Position numbers and translations under genes: made by a program. The notes under the pieces are model-generated. The model saw nothing but the letters and a program-made list of their open reading frames with translations, did no database searches and was not told the origin of the DNA. From the NCBI GenBank assembly GCA_938041335.1, contig CALIAF010000031.1, positions 62,001 to 126,000 of the forward strand: a stretch of DNA of 64,000 nt. The letters are read 5' to 3'. Positions within the stretch are counted from its first letter, which is position 1; each line of letters begins with the position of its first letter. The DNA comes from an uncultured Ulvibacter sp. (GTDB lineage: Bacteria; Bacteroidota; Bacteroidia; Flavobacteriales; Flavobacteriaceae). Below, piece by piece: positions 57,505 through 64,000 of the stretch.

Positions 57505-59178
57505 TTAAAACTCTTCTTCATATAAAGTAGTAGCATCTCTGATCATTAGATCTAAAGTATACATTTCTTTTTCTTGACGCTCTACATCCCATTTTAAGTT
57601 TTCTGTAAATGCACTTAAAATAAGATATTTATGATCTATCACGCCAGCGATATGAAAGTATAGCATTCCTGTTCGCCGTACAAAAAAGTCTGACAGTGAA
57701 TTAATTTTTTCATGATGCAAACAATACCAGAATTCTGCTAAGATTAGTGTTTCTTCATTAACGGTATCCAAGAGTCCAGAGGCTTGATTAATTATCATAT
57801 CTGCTTTTTTACCATATGTATTGACAAGATGCCAACCATAAAGTGGTAAGGTTACGTTTATTGCATCTAATCTTGACTGTATTTGTTCTTGATATTGTTC
57901 TACTTCTTTACTATTGGAAAAGGCAGGAGTAGTTAATGGAATATTACGCGTAGTGGATCTGGGCCATTTTGAGCGCTCTTCCTTTTTTAAAGTGCTTATT
58001 ACTTTTTCTATAACCCGTTGTGCCATTTTGCGATACCCTGTAAGTTTCCCTCCAGCAATAGAAATCAATCCGCTGTCACTAACAAATATTTCATCTTTTC
58101 TCGACAACTCAGATGGTGATTTTTCATCTTCATGAATGAGAGGACGTAACCCCGCCCAACTAGACTCTATGTCTTTTTCTGTTAGTGAAATACCATTAAA
58201 CGCGTTGTTTACGGCAATTAATAGATATGCCGCATCTGCTTTAGTTGCAACAACTCGGTCTAAAGATCCAGTATATGCCGTATCTGTGGTACCCACATAA
58301 GTGGCGCGACCACGAGGGATGGCAAAAATCATCCTTCCGTCTGGGGTATCAAAATAAATGGATTGTTTTACTGGTAATTTTTCCTTCGGAAATACTAAAT
58401 GGACTCCTTTGGTTAAATATAAATGCTTATGGTTTAATGGCCCATCCTTTTTCCGAAGTATATCTACCCATGGTCCAGCAGCAGAAACCACTCTTTTAGA
58501 ATTAATGGTAAATGAATCTCCAGTGTTATTGTCTTTGCAAACTACTCCTTTTACTTTGCCTTTCTCGCTATAGATGTAATCTGTCATTTCGCAATAATTG
58601 ATTACTTCTGCGCCGTAGGTTGCGGCTGTTTTTAAAAGCTCAATGGTAAGTCTTGCATCATCTGTTCTATATTCAGAATAATAACCGCCACCTAATAATG
58701 TGCCTTCTTTTAATAATGGTTCTTGGTTTAGAGCTTCTATTTTATTGAGCATCTGTCTTCGGTCTTCACCTTCTACATTTGCCAGCACATCATATACTTT
58801 TAGGCCAATACTTGTCATTAATGCGCCATAGTTCCCGTCTTCTGTTAACGGTAAGAGCATTTTTTCTGGAATCACTAAGTGAGGCGCAAGATTATGTACA
58901 ATGGCACGTTCGCGTCCAGACTCTTTAACAAGACCTATTTCTAATTGTTTGAGATACCGAAGACCACCGTGTATCAACTTTGTAGACTTGTTACTCGTAC
59001 CAGAGGCAAAGTCATTCTTTTCTACTAAGCAAACTTTCATGCCACGAGCTGAGGCGTCTAGTGCGATACCCGCACCAGTAACTCCACCACCTATAATGAT
59101 GAGGTCAAACTTGCTTTGTTGCATGCGCTTTAATTGAGCAGCGCGGTCTAGAATTGAAAATGGGATTGATTCGGTCAT
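57505..59178 (-). CDS. glpD: Glycerol-3-phosphate dehydrogenase
   Basis: A 557-residue FAD enzyme that oxidises glycerol-3-phosphate and passes electrons to quinone. The FAD dinucleotide fold DLIIIGGGVTGAGIALDASARGMKV (about 24-48), STKLIHGGLRYLKQLE, FPKEKLPVKQSIYF, DGRMIFAIPRGRATYVGTTDTAY and LISIAGGKLTGYRKMAQRV are present. It is 4 bases after glpK on the same strand, so the pair forms the glpKD operon. Two TTTCCGAAG nonamers on opposite strands, 67 bp apart, lie in it. Confidence 0.96.
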   Translation of the reverse strand: MTESIPFSILDRAAQLKRMQQSKFDLIIIGGGVTGAGIALDASARGMKVCLVEKNDFASGTSNKSTKLIHGGLRYLKQLEIGLVKESGRERAIVHNLAPHLVIPEKMLLPLTEDGNYGALMTSIGLKVYDVLANVEGEDRRQMLNKIEALNQEPLLKEGTLLGGGYYSEYRTDDARLTIELLKTAATYGAEVINYCEMTDYIYSEKGKVKGVVCKDNNTGDSFTINSKRVVSAAGPWVDILRKKDGPLNHKHLYLTKGVHLVFPKEKLPVKQSIYFDTPDGRMIFAIPRGRATYVGTTDTAYTGSLDRVVATKADAAYLLIAVNNAFNGISLTEKDIESSWAGLRPLIHEDEKSPSELSRKDEIFVSDSGLISIAGGKLTGYRKMAQRVIEKVISTLKKEERSKWPRSTTRNIPLTTPAFSNSKEVEQYQEQIQSRLDAINVTLPLYGWHLVNTYGKKADMIINQASGLLDTVNEETLILAEFWYCLHHEKINSLSDFFVRRTGMLYFHIAGVIDHKYLILSAFTENLKWDVERQEKEMYTLDLMIRDATTLYEEEF

Positions 59179-59182
59179 GCAG

Positions 59183-60664
59183 CTAAATGGTTCTTGTCCT
59201 TTTAATAGCTTGTTGCCAGCCTAAATATTTTTGTTGGCGCATTTCCGAAGTCATATTAGGGAGGTACGTTTGTTCTGTTTTGCGGAGGGTTATTAAATCA
59301 TTTTCTGTCCAAACTCCAGCTTTTAATCCTGCTAATAAAGCAGCACCCAGTGCGGTGACCTCTATCATTTCTGGCTTGTCTACGGGCACATCAAGCATAT
59401 CTGCCTGAAACTGCATTAAGTAACCATTATTACTAGCACCGCCATCTACTTGTAGCTTTGAGAGCTTCATATTGCCGTCTTCTTGCATCGCTGTTAGCAC
59501 GTCTTTGGTCTGAAATGCCAAGGCTTCAACCGTAGCTTTTATAATCTCATTTTTACCTGTATCTAACGTTAAACCATACATTGCGCCTTTTGCTTCGGCA
59601 TCCCAATATGGAGCGCCAAGTCCAGCAAATGCAGGTACAACGTAAACATCCTCTAATGGCGGAATACGATTACAGATCGCTTCGGTGTCTTGTGCAGTAT
59701 TTATAATTTGAAGTTGGTCGCGTAACCATTGTATAGCAGCACCGCCCACAAAAATGCTGCCTTCAAGTGCATATTGAGCGCCTTGACTAGGCAAGCTGCA
59801 TGCTACTGTGGTAAGCAATCCATTTTTTGAAGAAATAAATTCTTGGCCTGTATGCAGTAGCATAAAGCAACCCGTCCCATATGTGTTTTTAGCGATTCCA
59901 GGAGCAGTACCTCCGTGACCAAAAAGTGCTGCTTGTTGATCACCTGCCACTCCATAAATTGGAATGCTTGTAGCACCGTGATTTATACTTCCAAAATTTG
60001 AAGAGGATACCTGTACCTTAGGCATCATCACTTTTGGGATATTAAATATGTCTAATAATCTGCTGTCCCAAGCGTGGTCTTTGCAATTATAGAGCATCGT
60101 CCTAGACGCGTTTGTCACATCTGTAACGTGTCTTTTACCTGCTGTAAATTTGTAGATAAGCCAAGTGTCTATAGTGCCAAAAAGCAATTGTCCAGCTGCT
60201 GCTTTTTCTTTAGCGCCAGGCACATTATTTAAAATCCAATGGAGCTTAGACGCAGAGAAGTAGGCGTCCAAAACTAAACCAGTGGCATTACGCACGTAGT
60301 CTTCATAGCCCTTTCCTTTAAGAGATTCGCAATAGGATTTTGTTCTACTATCAAGCCAAACAATGGCATTATATATAGGAATACCCGTTTCTTTATCCCA
60401 AACCACCGTTGTCTCGCGTTGGTTGGTAATACCAATAGCCGCTATTTCTTCTTCGGAAATGTTAGCAGTTAGCAATACCTCTTCAAATGTTGCTTTCTGG
60501 TCCTTATAGATTTGGATGGGGTCATGTTCAACCCAACCAGATTTAGGATAGTGCTGGGTGAGCTCCTTTTGTGCGACTGCCACAATTTTACCAGCTTCGT
60601 TAAAAAGAATGGTTCTTGTGCTTGTCGTCCCTTGGTCAAAAGCGATGATGTATTTTGGTTTCAT
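59183..60664 (-). CDS. glpK: Glycerol kinase
   Basis: A 493-residue FGGY kinase that phosphorylates glycerol. The start YIIAFDQGTTSTRTILFNEAG, the ITNQRETTVVWDKETG, LDSRTKSYCESL and IYGVAGDQQAALFGHG motifs, and the late QTKDVLTAMQED ... LQVDGGASNNGYLMQFQADML are diagnostic. Length is normal. It is the first gene of the glpKD operon and has a TAnnTTTG box about 18 bases upstream. No glpF is adjacent. Confidence 0.97.
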   Translation of the reverse strand: MKPKYIIAFDQGTTSTRTILFNEAGKIVAVAQKELTQHYPKSGWVEHDPIQIYKDQKATFEEVLLTANISEEEIAAIGITNQRETTVVWDKETGIPIYNAIVWLDSRTKSYCESLKGKGYEDYVRNATGLVLDAYFSASKLHWILNNVPGAKEKAAAGQLLFGTIDTWLIYKFTAGKRHVTDVTNASRTMLYNCKDHAWDSRLLDIFNIPKVMMPKVQVSSSNFGSINHGATSIPIYGVAGDQQAALFGHGGTAPGIAKNTYGTGCFMLLHTGQEFISSKNGLLTTVACSLPSQGAQYALEGSIFVGGAAIQWLRDQLQIINTAQDTEAICNRIPPLEDVYVVPAFAGLGAPYWDAEAKGAMYGLTLDTGKNEIIKATVEALAFQTKDVLTAMQEDGNMKLSKLQVDGGASNNGYLMQFQADMLDVPVDKPEMIEVTALGAALLAGLKAGVWTENDLITLRKTEQTYLPNMTSEMRQQKYLGWQQAIKRTRTI

Positions 60665-60681
60665 GATAAGATGGTCTGCTG

Positions 60682-60689
60682 CAAAATTA
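60682..60689 (-). promoter_or_regulatory. -7 promoter box for glpKD
   Basis: TAATTTTG on the minus strand matches TAnnTTTG, 17 bases before the glpK start codon. Confidence 0.55.
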
Positions 60690-60820
60690 GGGTATTCATT
60701 TTTATTATGCGTGCATAGTAAATTATTTTATCAATGAAATATGCACATTTTGGGCAGGGATTAAACAATGGCAGTTCATTATAGTAATGTTTACTCTTTG
60801 TGCTGTCATTTTTATTCAAA

Positions 60821-60950
60821 TGTCACACTGATCGCGGTCGAAGTGGATATAGAAAACCAATTAATTATATTGTAGTTTGGTTAAAATAAATGGATAGTGA
60901 TTTCTTGTAAATAGTGAGGCCTATTATCTTCGACTGCGCTCAGATTGACA
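60821..60950. repeat. REP-like inverted repeat (copy C)
   Basis: TGTCACACTGATCGCGGTCG and, about 85 bases on, CTTCGACTGCGCTCAGATTG form opposed arms of the same GTCAnnCTGAGCnnnGTCGAAG family, with a longer and AT-rich spacer. Confidence 0.75.
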
Positions 60951-61051
60951 AGGTCATTAATTAAACAAGTAATGATCACTATAACAAAAATTCCTTTTTA
61001 GTACTTTCGCTAATAATTCTGATGTATATTTAAGAACAAATAAGATTGATT

Positions 61052-61666
61052 ATGACTAAAAAAGCAGCGCAAACAGCATCTTTCATGGTACGGTTTAACC
61101 AAAAGATTTATGAAGATAAAGGGGAGTCTAAAGTTCAATGGCGTGGTAAAGTGAGCCACGTGCAAGGTGGAGAAGAAAAGAGCTTCTCAGACTTTAATGA
61201 GGCTGTTAATTTTATTCAAGAACGTCTTGCAGATTTAACGATGGAGGCCACAAAACACAAAACGGATGAAGAGCAAGAAGGTATTTTACAAAAGAGTTTT
61301 TCATTGTTTAAATCTGTTGCTGCCACAGGGAATAAGGTATTAATGGATACTATTAAAGATCCAAAAAAGCAAGTAGCACAGTTACAAGATCAATTAAGTG
61401 ATCTTGGAGAAGAGATGTGGGAGAAAGTCCCTATTGACCAATGGCGTAATGCTTCTAAATCCGATTTTCAGGACATCAAACAATCTATTAAAGCCTTGAC
61501 AAAGGCAGTCGCAGCAATCAATAAGAAGGTAGATGCTTTGAGTACAGATGTTGTACCTACTAATACGCCGGTAAAAAAAACACCTGTTAAAAAGACAACT
61601 GCAAAAAAACCAATGGCAAAGAAAACATCAGTAAAAGCAAAGTCTATAAACTCAACAAAGAAATAG
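61052..61666 (+). CDS. Phasin-like protein with histone H1-like tail
   Basis: A 204-residue protein with no clear family. The N-terminal part (about 10-60) has FMVRFNQKIYEDKGESKVQWRGKVSHVQGG. The middle (about 75-155) is amphipathic and helical, like phasins (ILQKSFSLFKSVAATGNKVLMDTI, SDLGEEMWEKVPIDQWRN). The tail (about 168-204) is made of Pro/Thr/Ala/Lys repeats such as TPVKKTPVKKTTAKKPMAKK. It probably binds DNA or storage granules. The ATG is used; a TTG lies two codons upstream. It is 9 bases before the SARP-like gene, so the two are cotranscribed. Confidence 0.65.
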   Translation: MTKKAAQTASFMVRFNQKIYEDKGESKVQWRGKVSHVQGGEEKSFSDFNEAVNFIQERLADLTMEATKHKTDEEQEGILQKSFSLFKSVAATGNKVLMDTIKDPKKQVAQLQDQLSDLGEEMWEKVPIDQWRNASKSDFQDIKQSIKALTKAVAAINKKVDALSTDVVPTNTPVKKTPVKKTTAKKPMAKKTSVKAKSINSTKK

Positions 61667-61675
61667 TCGCTGTCA

Positions 61676-62476
61676 ATGTCAGACCTCGCAGAACAATTTA
61701 TCATACTAAAAACCTTCCAGAGGGAAGCTCCTATTAAGTTTCAGACTTTAGGGAGTTTTAATTTATGGCGGGATGGTTTGAAAGTAAGTTCAAAAGAATG
61801 GGGAAGAGACAAGGCCTTACAATTAATACAATACTTTATATCCTATCGCCAACGCCATGCTTTGCATAAAGAGCGTGTGATGGAGCATTTATGGGAAGAA
61901 GGTGATGATCGTGATTTTAAAGTAGCACTGCACGGAGTTAATAAAGCTCTTGAGCCAGATCGCGCTTCGCGAACAGAGCCTATTTATGTGCAGCGACAAG
62001 GAATTACCTACCAATTAGACCTAGAAAAAGTCTGGATTGATGTAGAGGCGATTGAAAAATATATTGCTCTAGGTAACGAAGCACTAGCAGATGAAGAGGA
62101 CTTGGCTATAAAAGCGTACAAAGCTGCCATAGATTTATATCAAGGTATGTATTTACCAAATAGAATCTTTGAAGACTGGTCATCAGAAGAACGCGAGAAA
62201 ATCCAAATATTAATCCTTGGCGCATACGTTACACTTGCTGAACTAATAGTTGGAGAAAACCCAATGGAAAGTGTCCGTCTGGCACAACATGCTATTGCAA
62301 TAGACGCCACCTGGGAAGATGCCTATCGCATACAAATGAAGGCGTACATAGCAAAAGGCAACCGGCCGCACGCAATAAAGGCCTACCAAAAATGTGCTGA
62401 TGTTTTGGAAGAAGAATATGGCATTGATCCATTGCCTGAAACAAAAGCGTTGTTGAAGGAGATTGAAAATAGGTGA
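61676..62476 (+). CDS. SARP-like transcription regulator (wHTH + BTAD)
   Basis: A 266-residue regulator. The N-terminal winged helix (about 20-110) has the OmpR/SARP pattern (FQTLGSFNLWRDGLKVSSKEWGRDKALQLIQYFI, VMEHLWEEGDDRDFKVALHGVNKALEP). The C-terminal bacterial transcriptional activation domain (about 118-262) is an all-helical TPR-like block (FEDWSSEEREKIQILILGAYVTLAELI, DAYRIQMKAYIAKGNRPHAIKAYQKC). SARPs bind direct repeats near the promoter and activate transcription. It is cotranscribed with the H1-tailed protein and lies just before the three special promoters. Confidence 0.85.
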   Translation: MSDLAEQFIILKTFQREAPIKFQTLGSFNLWRDGLKVSSKEWGRDKALQLIQYFISYRQRHALHKERVMEHLWEEGDDRDFKVALHGVNKALEPDRASRTEPIYVQRQGITYQLDLEKVWIDVEAIEKYIALGNEALADEEDLAIKAYKAAIDLYQGMYLPNRIFEDWSSEEREKIQILILGAYVTLAELIVGENPMESVRLAQHAIAIDATWEDAYRIQMKAYIAKGNRPHAIKAYQKCADVLEEEYGIDPLPETKALLKEIENR

Positions 62477-62707
62477 ATAGTGAACAGTGATCAGTGAATA
62501 GTTTGTCGTAAAAGTTGTACACCTCATTTTGGGGTTGGGAATTAATTTCCATATTCCATTTCTACTTCAAAAATCTTCAGCCTTCAATTTCCAATCATTA
62601 TTTTTTTTCCAATCAAACGGCTCAGTTAAAAATTTTTATAAAATTTTAGCGCAGCTAAACCCTTGTTAACACTGCTTTTAGTAAAATTTATTTCGAAATC
62701 ATTCTTT

Positions 62708-62749
62708 TTTGCAACTCGGCTGTAACTAGCCAATCGTACGTTTGCAGCG
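62708..62749 (+). promoter_or_regulatory. Repeated promoter, copy 1
   Basis: TTTGCAACT ... CTGTAACT ... TACGTTTGCA. The two AACT words start at 62713 and 62724, 11 bp apart. The -7 box TACGTTTG is 62737-62744, with 9 bases between it and the second AACT. Confidence 0.75.
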
Positions 62750-62784
62750 TAAATATTTAGAGAACCATTTATTGGAGACTTTTA

Positions 62785-62826
62785 TTTGCAACTGAGCTGT
62801 AACTTGACATAAGTATGTTTGCAGCA
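62785..62826 (+). promoter_or_regulatory. Repeated promoter, copy 2
   Basis: TTTGCAACT ... CTGTAACT ... TATGTTTGCA. AACT words start at 62790 and 62801 (11 bp); TATGTTTG is 62814-62821, again 9 bases after the second AACT. It is the nearest promoter to the 62860 gene (leader about 35 bases). Confidence 0.78.
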
Positions 62827-62859
62827 TCAAATTAAAATAACAATAATAACATATATATT

Positions 62860-63120
62860 ATGGCAACTAAGAAAAGTAAAAAAGCAAAAGCAACGATCAT
62901 TGAAACTACTACTAATAAAGTATTAGGTTTTGCAACAATGGCAAATGAATTTGTTTTAGCTAAAACAGAAAAAGCAGTAATGACATCTTTTGCAATGACA
63001 GAAAAGTGTATTGGTTTTTCGGGTAAACTAATGAAGAAAGGGCTACAGGTTTCTGCATCACAACAAGATATGGTGTTTGATGTACTTGGCAGCATCAAGA
63101 AAAAAGTAGTAAAAAAATAA
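62860..63120 (+). CDS. Small Lys-rich phasin-like protein
   Basis: An 86-residue protein rich in Lys, Ala and Thr. The middle is an amphipathic helix (KVLGFATMANEFVLAKTEKAVMTSFAMTEKC), and the end KLMKKGLQVSASQQDMVFDV resembles the next gene's KLIKKSEPVRTKQMNMVLET. The two are paralogs. Both start codons lie in a shared context, ACATATATTATG, and both genes begin M-(A/T)-T-K. It may coat granules or bind DNA. The promoter is copy 2 of the repeat. Confidence 0.7.
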   Translation: MATKKSKKAKATIIETTTNKVLGFATMANEFVLAKTEKAVMTSFAMTEKCIGFSGKLMKKGLQVSASQQDMVFDVLGSIKKKVVKK

Positions 63121-63141
63121 GGATAACACCTTGAAAATAAG

Positions 63142-63183
63142 GTTGCAACTCATCTGTAACTAGCAGATAGTATGTTTGCACCA
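63142..63183 (+). promoter_or_regulatory. Repeated promoter, copy 3
   Basis: GTTGCAACT ... CTGTAACT ... TATGTTTGCA. AACT words start at 63147 and 63158 (11 bp); TATGTTTG is 63171-63178 with 9 bases between. It drives the gene at 63218 (leader about 36 bases). Confidence 0.78.
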
Positions 63184-63217
63184 ACAAAAGTAAATAAAAA
63201 TCTTAAAGACATATATT

Positions 63218-64000
63218 ATGACAACTAAAGTAAAAAAGACAGTAACTAAAGTAAATAAAGGATTGATAAATGCATCTATGGCAGCAATCAATACAACAGT
63301 AGCAAACGGCGAAAAATGGCAAAAACTTTCTAAAAAGTTAATCAAGAAGTCTGAGCCAGTGCGCACAAAGCAAATGAATATGGTTCTAGAAACTGCAACA
63401 GCAGTAAAAGAGCAAGCTACAACTGGAGCAGAAAGAATGATGGATCTAGTAGGTTATGATGCATCTGTTGTAGACAAAGCAATGAGCTTTGTAACTAAAA
63501 ATCCATTAAGCAAAAAGGTGATGGATGTTGCTGAGGATGTTACAGAAATGGTAACTAAAAATCCAATGGTGAAGAAAGTAGAAAAAACTACTGACGGAAT
63601 CAAAAAAATGAGCATCGCAAAATACAACGACGTTAAAGAAGACGTTCTTGAGCAAGCGACTAAAATCCTTAAAAAAGGAGAAGAGTTTGTAGAAGATGCA
63701 AAGGAGCCAAAAAAAGTAGCTAAGAAAACAGCAAAGAAAACTACTAAGAAAGTAACAGCGAAGGTTGCTCCTAAAGTAAAGGCAGCTAAAAAGACAGTAG
63801 CTAAAAAAGCAACTGCAGCAAAGAATACTACTGCTAAAAAAACGGCAGCAGTAAAGAAAACAGTAACAAAAGTGGTAGCAAAAAAGACAACTGCGACTAA
63901 AACTGCTGCGAAGAAAGCAACTACCACAGCTAAAAAAGCAGTAAAGACAATCAAAACCGACGGAGCAGAAAAAGTAGCAGCAGCAAAGAAAGTAGCTACT
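63218..64000 (+). CDS. Phasin-like protein with long histone H1-like tail, 3' partial
   Basis: The frame is open for 261 codons to the window edge, so the C-terminus is missing. It starts MTTKVKKTVTKVNKGLINAS. The N-terminal part (about 1-160) is amphipathic helices (WQKLSKKLIKKSEPVRTKQM; ERMMDLVGYDASVVDKAMSF). The tail (from about 165) is almost only Lys, Ala, Thr and Val (VAKKTAKKTTKKVTAK and similar), as in histone H1 and the PhaF phasin. A role in DNA compaction or polyester-granule attachment is possible. Confidence 0.75.
   Translation, partial: MTTKVKKTVTKVNKGLINASMAAINTTVANGEKWQKLSKKLIKKSEPVRTKQMNMVLETATAVKEQATTGAERMMDLVGYDASVVDKAMSFVTKNPLSKKVMDVAEDVTEMVTKNPMVKKVEKTTDGIKKMSIAKYNDVKEDVLEQATKILKKGEEFVEDAKEPKKVAKKTAKKTTKKVTAKVAPKVKAAKKTVAKKATAAKNTTAKKTAAVKKTVTKVVAKKTTATKTAAKKATTTAKKAVKTIKTDGAEKVAAAKKVAT

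Larger units (their letters stand above)
60665..61051. other. Intergenic region between glpK and the Lys-rich protein gene
   Basis: The 387 bases hold the glpK promoter, then a REP-like repeat and AT-rich sequence. No gene is visible. Confidence 0.6.
62477..62859. other. Intergenic region with two tandem promoters
   Basis: The 383 bases after the regulator gene begin with a short GTGAACAGT-type tandem repeat and AT-rich filler. They then hold two copies of the conserved promoter, 77 bp apart. Confidence 0.6.

Noticed and set aside
62708-63183. CRISPR-like array
   Set aside because: Three copies of a 42-bp repeat, but spacing is unequal (77 and 357 bp) and each copy is a promoter in front of a gene or of the next copy.
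63454-63954. Long open frame on the minus strand opposite the Lys-rich gene
   Set aside because: It is antisense to the AAA/GCA-rich coding sequence and its translation is only a Phe/Val/Ala run; it is a composition artefact.

Overview
The window looks like a chromosomal segment of a marine or environmental member of the Flavobacteriaceae (Bacteroidota). It is low in GC by eye. Promoters have the Bacteroidota -7 box TAnnTTTG. Three secreted proteins end in type IX secretion (T9SS) sorting domains, two bacillithiol enzymes are present, and many genes belong to families (DUF4290, DUF2911, DUF922, YwqK, OmpA-like lipoproteins) typical of this group. The assignment is an inference from gene content. 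I saw no tRNA or rRNA gene, no insertion sequence and no CRISPR array.

Layout. 1-5.7 kb: end of a class IV aminotransferase, then YqgE, HU, fmt, recQ and a small P-loop ATPase on the minus strand. 6-8.5 kb: DUF493, DUF4290 and murA on plus. 8.5-13.1 kb (minus): a coiled-coil membrane protein, a ferredoxin-like protein, and a photolyase - SDR - SRPBCC - aquaporin group. 13.2-15 kb: a DUF2911 protein, then a complete TPP riboswitch with terminator but no gene behind it. 15-22.2 kb: a full histidine operon (hisG-D-C-B-H-A-F-IE, minus strand) preceded by a promoter, a histidine-rich leader peptide and an attenuator. 22.2-26.9 kb: CIA30, MiaE-type hydroxylase, a T9SS exported protein and an M20 amidohydrolase. 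27-35.7 kb: a UvrD/PcrA helicase, an esterase lipoprotein, a Sua5/TsaC protein, an OmpA lipoprotein, a glycosyltransferase and bshC. 35.9-49 kb: guaA, a LysM protein, an OsmC protein, pyrG, yidC, mnmA and a subtilase. 49-57.5 kb: a flavin oxidoreductase, a cyclophilin-FKBP fusion, a bacillithiol transferase, a DUF1028 protein, CsaA, an M28 peptidase and a metallo-beta-lactamase-rhodanese protein. 57.5-60.7 kb: glpD and glpK. 61-64 kb: an unusual locus with a SARP-like regulator and Lys-rich, phasin/histone H1-like proteins.

Most of the window is core metabolism and housekeeping in short operons. Four things stand out. (1) The last 3 kb holds a regulator with an OmpR-type DNA-binding domain plus a BTAD domain. 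Next to it are three near-identical promoters, each with two AACT half-sites exactly 11 bp apart and 9 bp upstream of TAnnTTTG, which is the geometry known for SARP activators. They drive paralogous Lys-rich proteins, so this may be an undescribed regulon. (2) The nonamer TTTCCGAAG or its complement occurs 24 times by hand count where about one is expected. (3) A TPP riboswitch has no sense-strand gene. (4) The histidine operon has a leader-peptide attenuator plus a hairpin that buries the hisG start codon.
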